NCBI RefSeq assembly: GCF_949628265.1
Contig: NC_088788.1
Span: 7,626,001 to 7,690,000 of the forward strand
Source: Cloeon dipterum
Taxonomy: Eukaryota > Arthropoda > Insecta > Ephemeroptera > Baetidae
Reading direction: 5' to 3'
Length of the DNA stretch: 64,000 bases
A program made the position numbers and the translations under genes. Shown here one piece after another: positions 34,435 through 45,912 of this stretch (position 1 is the stretch's first letter; every line of letters begins with the position of its first letter). Below the pieces are notes generated by a model that saw nothing but the letters and a program-made list of their open reading frames with translations, searched no databases and was not told where the DNA came from.

Positions 34435-36334
34435 ATTTATTTATTTTTTAATGCGTTGCTTAAGAGGAAATTTTTTTAAATCTATATATTTGGAATTGCA
34501 GACACACATTAACTTCAATGAACAGGACCATCTCCTTGCAGTATCTTTAAAACTTTTTACGAGTTTTCTTCTATTTCTGTTTGTGCTCTGCAAAGGTAGG
34601 AAAATGCAAAAAATCAATTATGTCACCATCAGCAAGCATCATATATGTATATAGTCTTTATGTGTCTTTGGCTCTTAGTCGCGGTCGTCCGTGTCCTGTC
34701 CTTTGACGGATTGTGACTTATTCCGCTCTAATTGCCGCTAATCGAGAGACCCTTCAAAGAGAGCACTTTCCTCCTTTGCAGCATCTTTCCCGCCAGCCGC
34801 TTCTGCACATCTAAACGTGAATGACGACCTAATTATGCTTGCACAAAACCGCAAACGGGATAGGCAATGCGCACAACATATCTGTCCAACCGGTTGCATA
34901 GCTCTAAATCTTTATTTGGCGCAAAAATTCCATGTATAAATTTTAAATTTCTCTAATTATTCAAATAAACCACTTCTTCCATGATTATTTATAAGGTTAA
35001 TTGATTGAGTAATGCCGAAGGAGCAAACGTTTATAGATATGATAGAAATTTGAGGTGCATGTAGTTATAAAAAAAATAAGAAAAATTAGTTTATTAAATA
35101 TTTTAAATATAAATTCGAGTGCAAAATGTTTTATCATAAGTATTTCTTTATTAAAGTAATTACAAAATTGTGTTTATAATGCGTCTAGGCAGTAAAATAA
35201 AAAATGTAAGGAATATTTGCAAATTTGGTAAAGTTTTGATGGCAGATCCTGACAATGAGTTCTTTAATAAATTTGAATTTTAATCGAGGAAAAATCTATT
35301 ACTGATTTTTATAGATGTTTGTAAACTCTTTTTTAAAATATAAATATTAATGGTTAAAACATTTACTAACAATGTCAGAGTTGAAGCTTAAAAAATTGTT
35401 GTTATTTGAGCACCAGAACCTTTAGAATTGATTTGTACTAAAAAAAGAGAATCTGCATCACGCAAACAAATTAACCAAAAGACCATTTTATGAAATATCC
35501 ATTAAATAATTTCCTTTCTAAATAAACTTTCATTGAAGTAAGGAAAAGTAAAAGAATTTGAATCCGTGGCAAAAAAAATCGATAACATTGGAAAGGGCAG
35601 GTGCAAACTGCAAACAGCGATTAATCATGTATGATCAGGTGTTAAATTAATTTTTTTCTCCCCGTTCTCTGTGTGTACGCTTGCTCCTTGCTTGCGGTGA
35701 CAGACATCAGTCTTCTTCTCGGATCGGAGGTGCAGCAATTCTCGCTTGTTTGCACCTGGGGTGACGGGCCAAAGAGCAGGCTGTAAAAATTAATGGCGTC
35801 TCTCTCGTCGCCGCGTTGATTTTAATCCGTCTGTTTGCGCACGGGCCGACTCGATTACACGCGGCTTTCCCAGCGGCAAACATTTGTCCTCCTGCTAATG
35901 CACTCCCCCGCGCTGCAGATCAAATGTGCCATTTCATCTCTTCTCGGCCAGCCGCGCCGGAAGGGCAATTAATTTATATCTCCATCAGCCGAAACCGAAA
36001 CCGAAGCCGACGACGACGACACCGCCGCCGCGATTCTCTCATTTTTTGGTCGCGAAGGAGACATTGAAACTCACTCAAAAAGCACAAATGAAATCTAGAT
36101 TAGTCTACAAGCTCGATGACACGGACTTTTTTGCCCCCTTGATCTTAAAGCAGCAATTTTTTTTACCAATTTCTTGCGCAGGAAATGAATTTGTAGCGGT
36201 TGCTCCCACTCCTTTTTCATTTTTAGTCTAGGGTATTGTTATTAATGATTGTTAGAAATTCGTTAATGCAACAGAGAGAGAGATTTTGAATTTAAATTAG
36301 TTTTCGCCGGACACACGAGCCAACAAGTCGCATC

Positions 36335-36776
36335 TTAAAGTGGAATGATACTGGGCAACAATAGAAATTTATTTAAATTGTTGGATGCCTTAAACAATTG
36401 ATCGATAAACAATTTGTTCAACAATTTGCAATAATTAAAAAGGACCTTCCTACAGTAAAAATTCAAATTTTGCCAATTTTCTCCAAAATTTACAGTTCTC
36501 GAACATATTTTCTTGGCATATTCCAATTCCTCTCGTCGAGATCTGTCCAACGGTGTATGCCACTTATTGGGCAAACTCTTGGTTTTGAAATTAAATCGGA
36601 TTTCAAGTAAGGAGACAGCCATTACCATTTGAAAAGCACGCTAACTTTCCAGCCAATTTTCTCAAAAAATGACAGTGCTTCTTAGGTCAATTTAGGCTTT
36701 AACTGAATCCTAAGGGATGAGTTTATTCATTGGCAACAAGCATTTTCCAGGCTTTTCCAGTATCATTCCTCTTTAA
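36335..36776 (+). mobile_element. TTAA-flanked MITE, copy B (best ends)
   Basis: It has TTAA at both ends and terminal inverted repeats AGTGGAATGATACTGG / CCAGTATCATTCCTCT (one mismatch), and is 442 bp including the TTAAs. The left and right arms also show long internal inverted similarity to other copies. The ORFs at 36335-36628 and 36398-36610 lie wholly inside it and are not genes. It is non-autonomous. Confidence 0.88.
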
Positions 36777-36906
36777 GAGTTCCGAGCGTTTAATTGTGAA
36801 GGACCCGGCTCAATCGGGTAAATTCTTTTCTTATTTAAATTGTTCTTCAAGTCAATTCTCTTAAATTGATAATCCTAAAGTCGAATATCAATTCTGTTTA
36901 AAGGTC

Positions 36907-37262
36907 TGTAGCGGTACAACAACGCGGTGCTGCTTTTTGTTGGACACCAACAATTGTCGGCGGTTTGAATTATTGTAATTTTGCATTATTGTTTAACAGC
37001 AGTAGAAAGATGATTTTAAAATAAGAATTCAGTTTTCGTCCGTCAGCCACACGGTGCTGACGTGATTCGTTTAATTGAGCAGAACCCGATTCAAAGGGGT
37101 GAGTCCAACAGTCAGTTAGAAAAAAGAATTTGTAACTCATTATTGAAAAACAATTTCAGTTCTTGTACTTTATTAAGTGTCCGATCGGATTTCCTACTGT
37201 AACCAAATTCGTCAATCTGAATTCATCGGTCTTCATCATTTTCATCCCTCTTCATTCCCCAA
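36907..37262. repeat. Interspersed repeat, copy 2 (unclassified)
   Basis: It matches 8689-9051 from TGTAGCGGTACAACAACGCG to CCCTCTTCATTC in the same orientation with few indels. The sharp loss of similarity on both sides indicates a mobile unit of about 355 bp. Confidence 0.75.
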
Positions 37263-38828
37263 AAATTTATTCCATTTTCCCGTGTAAAAATCTAAAATTT
37301 GCGGTCGGAGTGGTCAAATTTTCCTCTACTCTGCCGACTTTTTCTATCAAACTGCAATTTTTCTGCCTCAATTTCTCCAATTTTTTATATCCAGATTAAC
37401 AAAATTATTTAAAACTGAGGTGCAAACATTTCCTGCGTGAAACTGGTTAAAACTAATTTTTTACAACCCTGATTTGAACATTTTACAGTTTTTAAAATAA
37501 ATTTGTAATTTAATTTCAAACCACTGTAATAACGGCATTTCACGCGGCTTGGAAGCTGATTCTGGCTCATGTAATCCGATTAACGCAGCCAATTTTTCCA
37601 TTTTTATTCAGCGATGTTGAACATTACTTCAGCGTCCCACGCGGAGCATGATTCCAATTTTCAATTCAAATAGGCTTTCTGACATTTTTCCTCTCCATTC
37701 AATTTACTTCTCTCATAAATAAAAAATGATGCTCTCCATTAAGAACTTTGTGACGCGCGCGTGTCCTTCGCAGAAAAACAAACATTAATCCAGTTTTTCC
37801 GGGTCAAAGTAAGAAGGGCGAGCGGCTTCTTTGGGATTTCACTCTCTCTGACACTCCTACAAAAAATTAGGTCGCAAAAAGAGCAAAAGAAACAAATTTT
37901 AAAATATAATTTTCTATTCTGTATTCAGGAGCTAAAATTGTTGTCCTGAATTTTTTTCCTTTGCGGTAAACCTGGCATCAAACTACCTGCCTTTGCAGTG
38001 GTGAAGCTTGAAATAAATTGAAATTAATTTGAGGCTCAAAACGAGGCCTGCATTTATTCCCATCTCTATAATTAAAATTAATTCAGCTCCATGCTGCATA
38101 ACAGTGCACACGGTGTTTCGATTTGTTGTTGAAAAGTGGCGAATCGAATTAATTGAAAATAATGACCAGCCGGTGCAGTGTAATTACGTGCACATTAAAT
38201 TACGCGTTAATTACACGAGGAAAACGAGTTTCGTGCTGCCGGCAGCGGCCGAGAAAAGAGCCTTTTTAATTTGCCATTGTGTTTCTGCGGTGTCTTTTGA
38301 GAAGAGAGACAGAGATTTAATGGCGGATGATAATGCTCGCCTCATCGGCCGTTAATTAAAAGCCAAAGAGCGCACTTAACTGCCCACCTACCTGGCCTCC
38401 CACCCGCGACTGCTATGCACTTTTAATTACACGCACAAACGCCCTTTGTTTCAGGTGGCTTTATCGATTAATCGCGGCGTGAAACGTAAATATTTCTGTC
38501 ATAAAACACGCCAAATGATCGTTTTAATTTGGTTTCGAACCGTAAAATTGTACAGTAGAATTTTTAATAACTATTTATTATCTGTTGGGTTTGAAAAGAA
38601 TAAATAATTTTATTTCCAATGGAATTTTCCTCAGTTTTCTTTCAATTTACTGATGGATAATTTTAACCTTGATTTAATATATCATCTAAAAATAGGGAAA
38701 AGAGCTTAAATTTTCCTATTCCAATCTACATGAAAATTGGCTCCAAAGTTTCAAAAAATGTTAATTATTAGAAAAAACCAAGAAAATCGTTCTGATTTAA
38801 CTATTGACAAGTGAAGAGAATAGAAATT

Positions 38829-38962
38829 CGCCCTGGTAGCGGCAAAATCGCGCAACTTTCAACAACCAAACGCAAGTTTCCATGTTGCAAGAAAGGGCCA
38901 ACAATCAATTTGAGAATGAAAATTTAATTGTTTGTTGAAATTTGTGCAATTTTACCGCGACT
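38829..38962. mobile_element. Hairpin MITE, diverged copy 2
   Basis: It has the same order of blocks as 33165-33304: GCGGCAAAATCGCGCAAC, TTTCAACAACCAAACGCAAG, TTGCAAGAAAGGGCCAACAA and TTTGTTGAAATTTGTGCAAT. The terminal inverted repeats are decayed, so it is older than the copy at 33165. Confidence 0.75.
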
Positions 38963-41395
38963 TTTAACTATTGCTCAATTCAACAAACGATAGAGCCTAA
39001 CAATTAAATAAATTTAAAGGTTACGTCTTTTAAATATTTTATTCATATATGTAGTTAAAACAGTTAGAAAAATAATTTTAAAGCAAATTTTGGTGATGAA
39101 AATTCGGATCAAAGCTGGGTGTAAGGCTAAAGGACACTTTTTCGTAAAAGTAATTGTTGATTGATATTCAGGAGACATATTTGGTTCTTTCTCTTGCTTA
39201 AAATAACTGCTTGGCAAAAAATCTAGCCTAAATTCATATTTTATCGGCTTTTAAGAAGTTATAAAAGAAATTTAATAGCAATTTTTAACAATTTTTGTGT
39301 GACTATAGAACATAATTTATTCCCAAGAGTTTCTGTCATCTCTTCCTGTCTTTTATTTTAGGCTTTTGAACGGGAAAATCTGTAGCCAATAGCTTTAAAT
39401 CCTTTCGTTTCGCATTTCAAAGAAGCTTGATCACAACTTTGTGTTCCCCACCGATATCCGCTCAAAGAGAATCGCCAATGGAGCGGAGACCACGCTCAAA
39501 GTAAATAAAAAGCATCGTGCGTAATGATGGAGAAGAGCTGAAAATTATATCCGAAAAGGAGGCTCGTGTATTAACTTTTAAAAGGTAAAAAAATGATTAC
39601 GCTTTGTTTAAATTTACATTGCGTAAAGGCTCATAGAAAAGCTATTATGTTTTCAATATTGTTGCGCAACACGAAGCAAATTAATATATCATGCAAGTGA
39701 AAGATCAAAACCTCGACTGAACTTTCTCTAATTGATCAATTGCGAAAGCAGAGAATTAATTTCTCGTTTGCGCCCATTATTGAATCTTTCGAAACTGCGC
39801 GAAACCCTAACAATGAACGGAAACCCGCAAGTCGAAGGCAAGTTGCAAATCGTTATTTGAAGCAGCTCCCTGGCAATGGCAACTATTCCGATCGCACTGA
39901 AGTTTCGCAAGGAAAAAAATATCAACAGCGCGTCCTTTGTTGCGTCGAGCGCTCAATTTGAATGTTAATCACGGCGTGCTATAGCAGCTTTGAGCCGCGA
40001 CGGAGCTTTGTAACACACTCGCTGGTGTTGCCGGTTTTCAGAAACAACACACTGCTTCGAAATGAGGCCACTTTACACTCCCAAAAAAAGGCGAGAATTT
40101 TCAATGCAGTTATTTTCTTTCGATCTGATTCAGAAAATATAAAACAGATTTAGGAGATCTGAATTTTAAAAGATTGTTCGCGTGCGTGTTACATTTTTTT
40201 TGTTAGAAATTTAAATTGATTTTTTTAAAAGATTAAAATAGGATTTTGCATGGTTTTTCCTTAATATGGACCAAAAGATAAAACGCACTCAACATTTTGA
40301 GTTGATTTTTATGATTCTACGGGAGAAATACTATTTTTAGAGATGGTTTGCAAGCCGAATGAGACCTCTTTTTCCTATTTGTGCTATTTCGGAGCTAAGA
40401 AAATTTAACATTAAAGGCTTTAAGGTTTCAGAATAATGGTTAAGGTCAAATAAATCGGGAATTTCCTTATTTAGTCTGAAACTTTTCTCAAGATCCTCAG
40501 AAGCCAGACAATTATTTTTTTAAATAGCATTCAATTTTTACTGGTAAAATTGGTTAACTCTCTGATTTTGATTACAAAACCAACAAGATTGAAAAATCAC
40601 ACGACTAAATAAAAGAAAATTGAGTGATTTTGAGCTGATTTATTTTATGAACTCTGGCAATGGTTAAATACAACCAGAATTCTACATACGGACCATTTTC
40701 TTTTCTTGAACCAACAGATTAAAAAAAGAATCCTAAAATAAATCTTTAATGCAACATACGGCAATTTAGTCTACGTGTTTTTAATTAAAGCATTTTCAGG
40801 CCTCAAAATGCAACGAAAATGTGAAATTTAACGTGGCCCAAAGCCATCTATGTAAATTTAGCGTTCGTTTAAATTTAAATCTGAATACACTGAAAATATA
40901 TTCCAGGTGGATTGACAAAGGGCATCATTTGAAATTCATATAATGACTACAAATAGCATTAAACAAAATTTTTATATTCAATATTTTTATCAACAATTTG
41001 CAATAATCAAGTCAGGGAAGAGTATAAAAGGTAAATTTCCGTTTTGACGAATTTTTCGGAAAAATTTAGTTTGATTTTGATTCATCGGTGCGTGTAAATG
41101 GTCAATTTTGCTACTAGAGTGAAACAGATTACAATTTTACAGTAAGGAGTCATCGCTCACCCTTGATAGGAATACAAACTTTCAGGTGTTGCTGATTTTC
41201 TCTTCCCAAGGTAAATTTTTCTATAATGAGATCCTCTTTAAACTCCCAACTGACTAAACCCGGTTGTCAGTTAAGTTTTAATCAAAGGGAAGAGAAGATT
41301 CCTTATTCGAACAATTCCCTAGGTTAGCAGGCAATTCCAGGAAGAAGCCGAAGATGACTTACTTTGAAAAAGAAAATTGATCGGAAAATACTCAC

Positions 41396-41645
41396 GGAGG
41401 AGGCTGCTGGCAGGCTGGTCGGTCAGCGCGTCGCGTCTCTGGCAGCTGCGGCGGGTCTAGCGGTCGGAGGGCGCGCGTCCAGATTTTTAAGCGTGCGTCG
41501 GCATGCGCCCCTAACAGGTGGGCGTCGCGTGCGCCGCATCCCCAGGGCGCCACCGCGCGGCGCGCACCCCTCGCGTCCGATATCTTTCTTCTCTCCCTCA
41601 GCATCAATCGGCGGCGTGAGTGTGAGTGGGCACACCTGCGGCTTC
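41396..41645 (-). promoter_or_regulatory. CpG-rich island with a minus-strand splice donor; candidate promoter / 5' UTR exon
   Basis: This ~250-bp island is far more GC-rich than its surroundings and has no conserved protein in any frame. At its left end the minus strand reads CTCC|GTGAGTATT, a strong donor. The only minus-strand gene downstream with an unexplained acceptor just before its ATG is RYamide (TTTTCTAG at about 33672), so this could be its non-coding first exon 7.7 kb upstream. A plus-strand donor-like GTGAGTGTGAG also occurs at about 41616, so the direction is not certain. Confidence 0.4.
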
Positions 41646-44600
41646 GAATCAAAGCCTAATTAACCGCTGCCGACGAGACACGTGATTCCGAATTCAATTC
41701 AGATACTTTTGCTTGCGCACATCAAACGGCGCGGTAATTAATTAGCTTCGCCTCAAGACAATAATTCTGTTCCGACACGTTGCGCGTGTCCATTGTTAAC
41801 CAATCCATGCAGCAAAGACGGATATAGCTTCAAATTATTTGTTTCCTGCAAGAAAATAGTGCAATTCGCGAGGAAATATGGTCAAATGGAACTTTTTATT
41901 TGATTGGGAAAATAAACGCTTGAATTTTTATTTTTATCGCTTATTCCAAGAACTCTAAACGAGATCTTCTTAACGGATGTATGCTTTTCAGTCGGGGAAT
42001 CTAATTTTCCGTGATTAATAATTAAATTAAATTATGATTTTTCTGCAGGAGACTCTTACTTCCCGCCTTTTAAAACAGATTATATCTCACAGCAACCCTT
42101 TCTCTGAAAATTTTAATTGCACCTAATTAAAATTTGGATTAAAATACATCCCACGACGGTCTTGCAATTGGGTGGAAACGTGCGATTCGCAGTAGCATTT
42201 TTTATTGTTCTCAGAATATTATTAGCTGATCATTCTAAAATAATTTCCACGCAGAGTAGAAACACTCAGTCAGAGTAGTAAAATTAAAACTTTTAAAATT
42301 ATTTTAAAGCGTTTATAAATATATTGTATTATTTAGCCTATCACTCTAATGAAAATTGACTCACTATCCGCGTGTTTCGTGGCATTTTTACTATTTATTT
42401 TATTTTCGCCTATGCAAAGGGTGCTCTATATTGATGAAAAAAGGACGAAGTTGATTAAGAATGCTGTAAACATGTAGTTTATATTTTATTTGAGCTATTA
42501 CTGTTAAATGAGCAATTCCCCCAGTGATAAAACATTTAAAATGCGTTAGTGTTGGACTCCAGGTTTTTTTATTAAAGAAATTGAAGGTTTCTGAGTAAAA
42601 AATAGATCAGACACACGAACAAGTATTTGTATTTTCATTATAAAAAACTTGTATCAAAATATATGGCGTTTATTCCTCGTTTAAAAATATTTTAACGCAA
42701 GTTTCGTCTGCAATTTGACGATATTGTTAAAATAATCACTCGTATGCGAACAAACAAGGAATGGTTGGCTCAAAAATTAAAATAATTACAAAGCAAATAT
42801 CATTTATCAAATATTATCGTTGTGTACAGCGACTGCTTTGGACCCTAAGGACTCATCACATCAACAATACACTAACCTCCAAAATAAAATACGATGATGT
42901 GTGATAATTGTTTTTCAATTTTCGAAGCACATAGGTGTTCCTTTTTTCTTCGCCTACGGCAGTAGCCATTTTAGAATCAATTAAATTAAATAATTACATT
43001 TTTATTTAATGAAAATTTATATCTTAGAATAAAAACAGTCCAACGGACCAGCTTCAGGAATAAGAGGCGCAGAGTTTCGAGTCCTGGCGTGACGTCAAAT
43101 TGATTTTCCAAAGAGCGCGGAGGCAGTAGGCAGTGAGAGAAGAGAAAAGAAAAAGGTGCAGTCGGAGCCGCTGAACAAACGCAGAGAGCGCGCAGAGATT
43201 CCGCTGCTTTCGCTTCCGGCGCGGCGTTGGTTGGAACATTCGCGTGTATCGAGTATCTCGCGATCGCATTAAACGCGAATTAAAGAGCTGAAAAATGGGG
43301 TCGGGGCTGCAGCGTGTGCGTCGGGCGCCGACCAATATTTGAACTCGGGATTCGCCGCTATTTGCACTGAAATATCAAATTCTCCGCCGGTGCTGCGTTG
43401 CTGCTGCGTTGGCGGCGAGAGCGAGCAAGCAAGCAAACGACGGGAATTAACACCAACTTGCGCTTCTCACTCGCTCTTTGCATTGTGTGCACTGCACGCG
43501 CGCATTACTAAATTTCCATCGCGCTAACACACACGTGTAGTTGTAGTTGCGAACTTTGCTTGTAATCGGCGCGACACGAAATGTGAATTTGCACCTCCCC
43601 GAGGCCCACTTTCTTATTAGTTGCGCGAAGGGAATCGTTTAGAGAGCAGGCGCTTGGAATTCGTCAAAATGAGTGCCGAGTGGACTTCTTGACGCACTAA
43701 AGGAATGAGAATGGAGCGCAAAAGTTTGTTTTCATTTCCTTGCCGTAAAACTGAGTGCAAAATTAAAACAGAAATGTGGTTTCTCAACATTTAAAGCATC
43801 AAATTTGCTAAAATAGCTCCTTTGACGAATTTGGTTAATTAATCTGTGGAAAATTAAATTATTAATTAAACTGGAAGCGCAAGCGAGAGTCCCATTTGTT
43901 TCTGTGTGCGTGTGTGTTGCACTTACTCGAGTTTATGCAGTACACTTATAATCACGGTGCTCGCATTGAAAGAGATTATTCATATTGTTTCATTTCATAC
44001 CAGTGTTTGCTGGATTTGCTCCATTTCTTTTGTACAATATTATAGATTTGAATTATTGCTTGATAATTCCTTCTTCAGAAGAGTGGAATTAAAATTAATA
44101 CGCTATTTTGTTTTTATTAAAAATTATGACACCGAACTGAATATTTGGCTTGGATTTATTTCTGAATATACATTGACGTTATTAATGGTACTAAAAACGT
44201 ATAAAAATCAATAGAATAAACAACAGAATAACATAAATTTAACTTTTCTTTTTTATTATTAATTAGAAAAGTTCCAAGGCTTGGCCATGTTTTGATTTGT
44301 CCTTTCTCAATTAGCCGACAAATGAGTGGCTTTTAATTGTGAGCAAAATTGTCCCCTCCAGACAAATAAATCAGCTGGAAAATATTTCTTGTCACCACTG
44401 ATTTGGTGCAAAATGCAACAGAAGTTTATTGCACAGCAAAAAGTTTATCTCGGTTTTTTCAGCTCATTACGCGGGAGGTCAAGTCAAGACAGACGAGTTG
44501 AACAGTGTGCAGCTTTGGAAATTCGAACCATTAGAGAAAAAAGAGAGATTTAGAGGTGGAAATACTTAAAAAATTAAAAAAAACGAGTTTATTATTTATC

Positions 44601-45912
44601 TAGAAATTGCAATTTTCAAGAAGTAATCTTTATTATGGTTCTGCAGGGCTATTTGCCCCATACATTGCCATATTCAGAGAAAATAATATCAGTTTATACA
44701 TAATTTTTTTAAAAGAGAGGTGGTTCAATATTTCTTGAAAACCTGTTCCTTTAAAAATTCCTTGAAAGCACTTTGGTCTCCGCTGAGACATAAATTCGGT
44801 GGGAGGTTGTTCCACAGGCGCTAGCTTTAAACTTGGAAACAGTTTTCGGGCACTTCAACACTTACAAATGGGGCCAGCAGTTTCATTTGATGCGCTCTTG
44901 TCCTGCCAAAAAGGTTTACGTCGTTCATTTTGGATACTAAATGGCACAGACAAGGTGGAAAAGTTTTATGCAGAATTTTGTGTGTCTGCACTAACACGTG
45001 CAGATTTCTCCTATCAACAACATTATTTAGTATTTGAACTTTTTTATTGAGAGCAGACAAATTAACACAAAAGTTTACATGCAACTTCATTTCAAGGCTT
45101 TTTCAGGTTTTTTAATAGTTGCTGTTTTAAAAATTAAGAATGTATATTACACCCTAAATTAAAAAAAAACTACCCTTGAACTTGACTGCTGGTGGATGAC
45201 TTTAAATTAGGTGTTCATCCAAACGGACTTGAATGAAGGATTTCCAAGCACTTTTTTAATAAATATAATTTTAATCTAGGCCACCAGGGAGAACAGCGTT
45301 TTGAAATTTGTGCCAAAATGTTCTGTAAAACCAAAAAATATTAAAACTTCGACAAAATCTTTCTCACAAGATCACATAGTCTTCACTGATCATCGTATAT
45401 GGACCTGAAACTATTTATCCGAAACTGTGCTCCAACCCGTCCGTTTTGTTTGCTCTTTTACGTCTCACCAAGTTTGAAATTTTCGATGGGTTAAAAGGAT
45501 TTTCTTTAATAAAACAGCAGACGATTTACGTGTTTTGTAGGTTTATTAAGTAAAAACTTCTCTTGCACGAACATAATTTAGAACATCAATAAAAAAATCA
45601 TTTTGCTTACATTACAACTTTGTTGTTTTTTTTATTTATCTGTAACGATTCACAATCTTCTGATCTAAGAAAATCATGACCGCTTTTGCAGCTTCCCTGC
45701 AAATTTTATTTTCCACATAATATCAAAAGAATTGTATCAATTCAAACTCTAAATTCATCACGACTAATAATTTTTTCAATAATTACAATTAATTGTGTTT
45801 GGTTGGATAACGCAGAAGCACTTTACCACAGTTTTTTTCCGCTATTCACGACTACTCACTTTGGTCCACTTTTAAGTTTTCGTTTTCGTTCTCACTTGCC
45901 TGCTGATCGGAG
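41646..45912. other. Gene-poor stretch between the CpG island and the MED16 3' end
   Basis: It holds a second GC-rich island at 43040-43560 with a CRE-like TGACGTCA at 43090-43097 and many short ORFs on both strands, none splice-supported. From 43560 to 45912 the sequence is AT-rich with no recognisable feature. Confidence 0.4.
43040..43560. promoter_or_regulatory. GC-rich island with a CRE-like site; possible promoter
   Basis: This CpG-rich segment is flanked by AT-rich DNA. It contains the palindrome TGACGTCA (43090-43097) and GCGATCGC-like and GGCGCCGACC elements. The only ATG in a reasonable context (about 43295) opens a short frame. It is a promoter candidate by composition only; no adjacent coding exon was found. 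Confidence 0.35.

Larger units (their letters stand above)
33650..41395. other. Gene-poor region upstream of RYamide, with repeats and GC-balanced islands
   Basis: It holds MITE copies (33994-34434, 36335-36776, 38829-38962) and an interspersed repeat (36907-37262). GC-balanced patches lie at 34640-34880, 35650-36070, 37970-38510 and 39720-40060. These have open frames on several strands but no splice-supported coding exon. The patch at 37970-38510 is rich in TAATTA/TTAATTA sites. If the island at 41396-41640 is a 5' exon of RYamide, this whole region is its first intron; that is inference. Confidence 0.45.

Noticed and set aside
35816-36231. Overlapping plus-strand ORFs with RNRSRRRRHRRR-like sequence
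   Set aside because: They come from a CGACGACGAC-type simple repeat in a GC-rich patch, with no start context or homology.
36335-36628. ORFs of 97 and 70 codons on both strands
   Set aside because: They lie entirely inside a MITE that has no coding function.
41364-41663. 99-codon plus-strand ORF and overlapping minus-strand ORFs in the CpG island
   Set aside because: Several frames are open at once, which is expected from GC-rich composition. No ATG context or conserved protein was seen.
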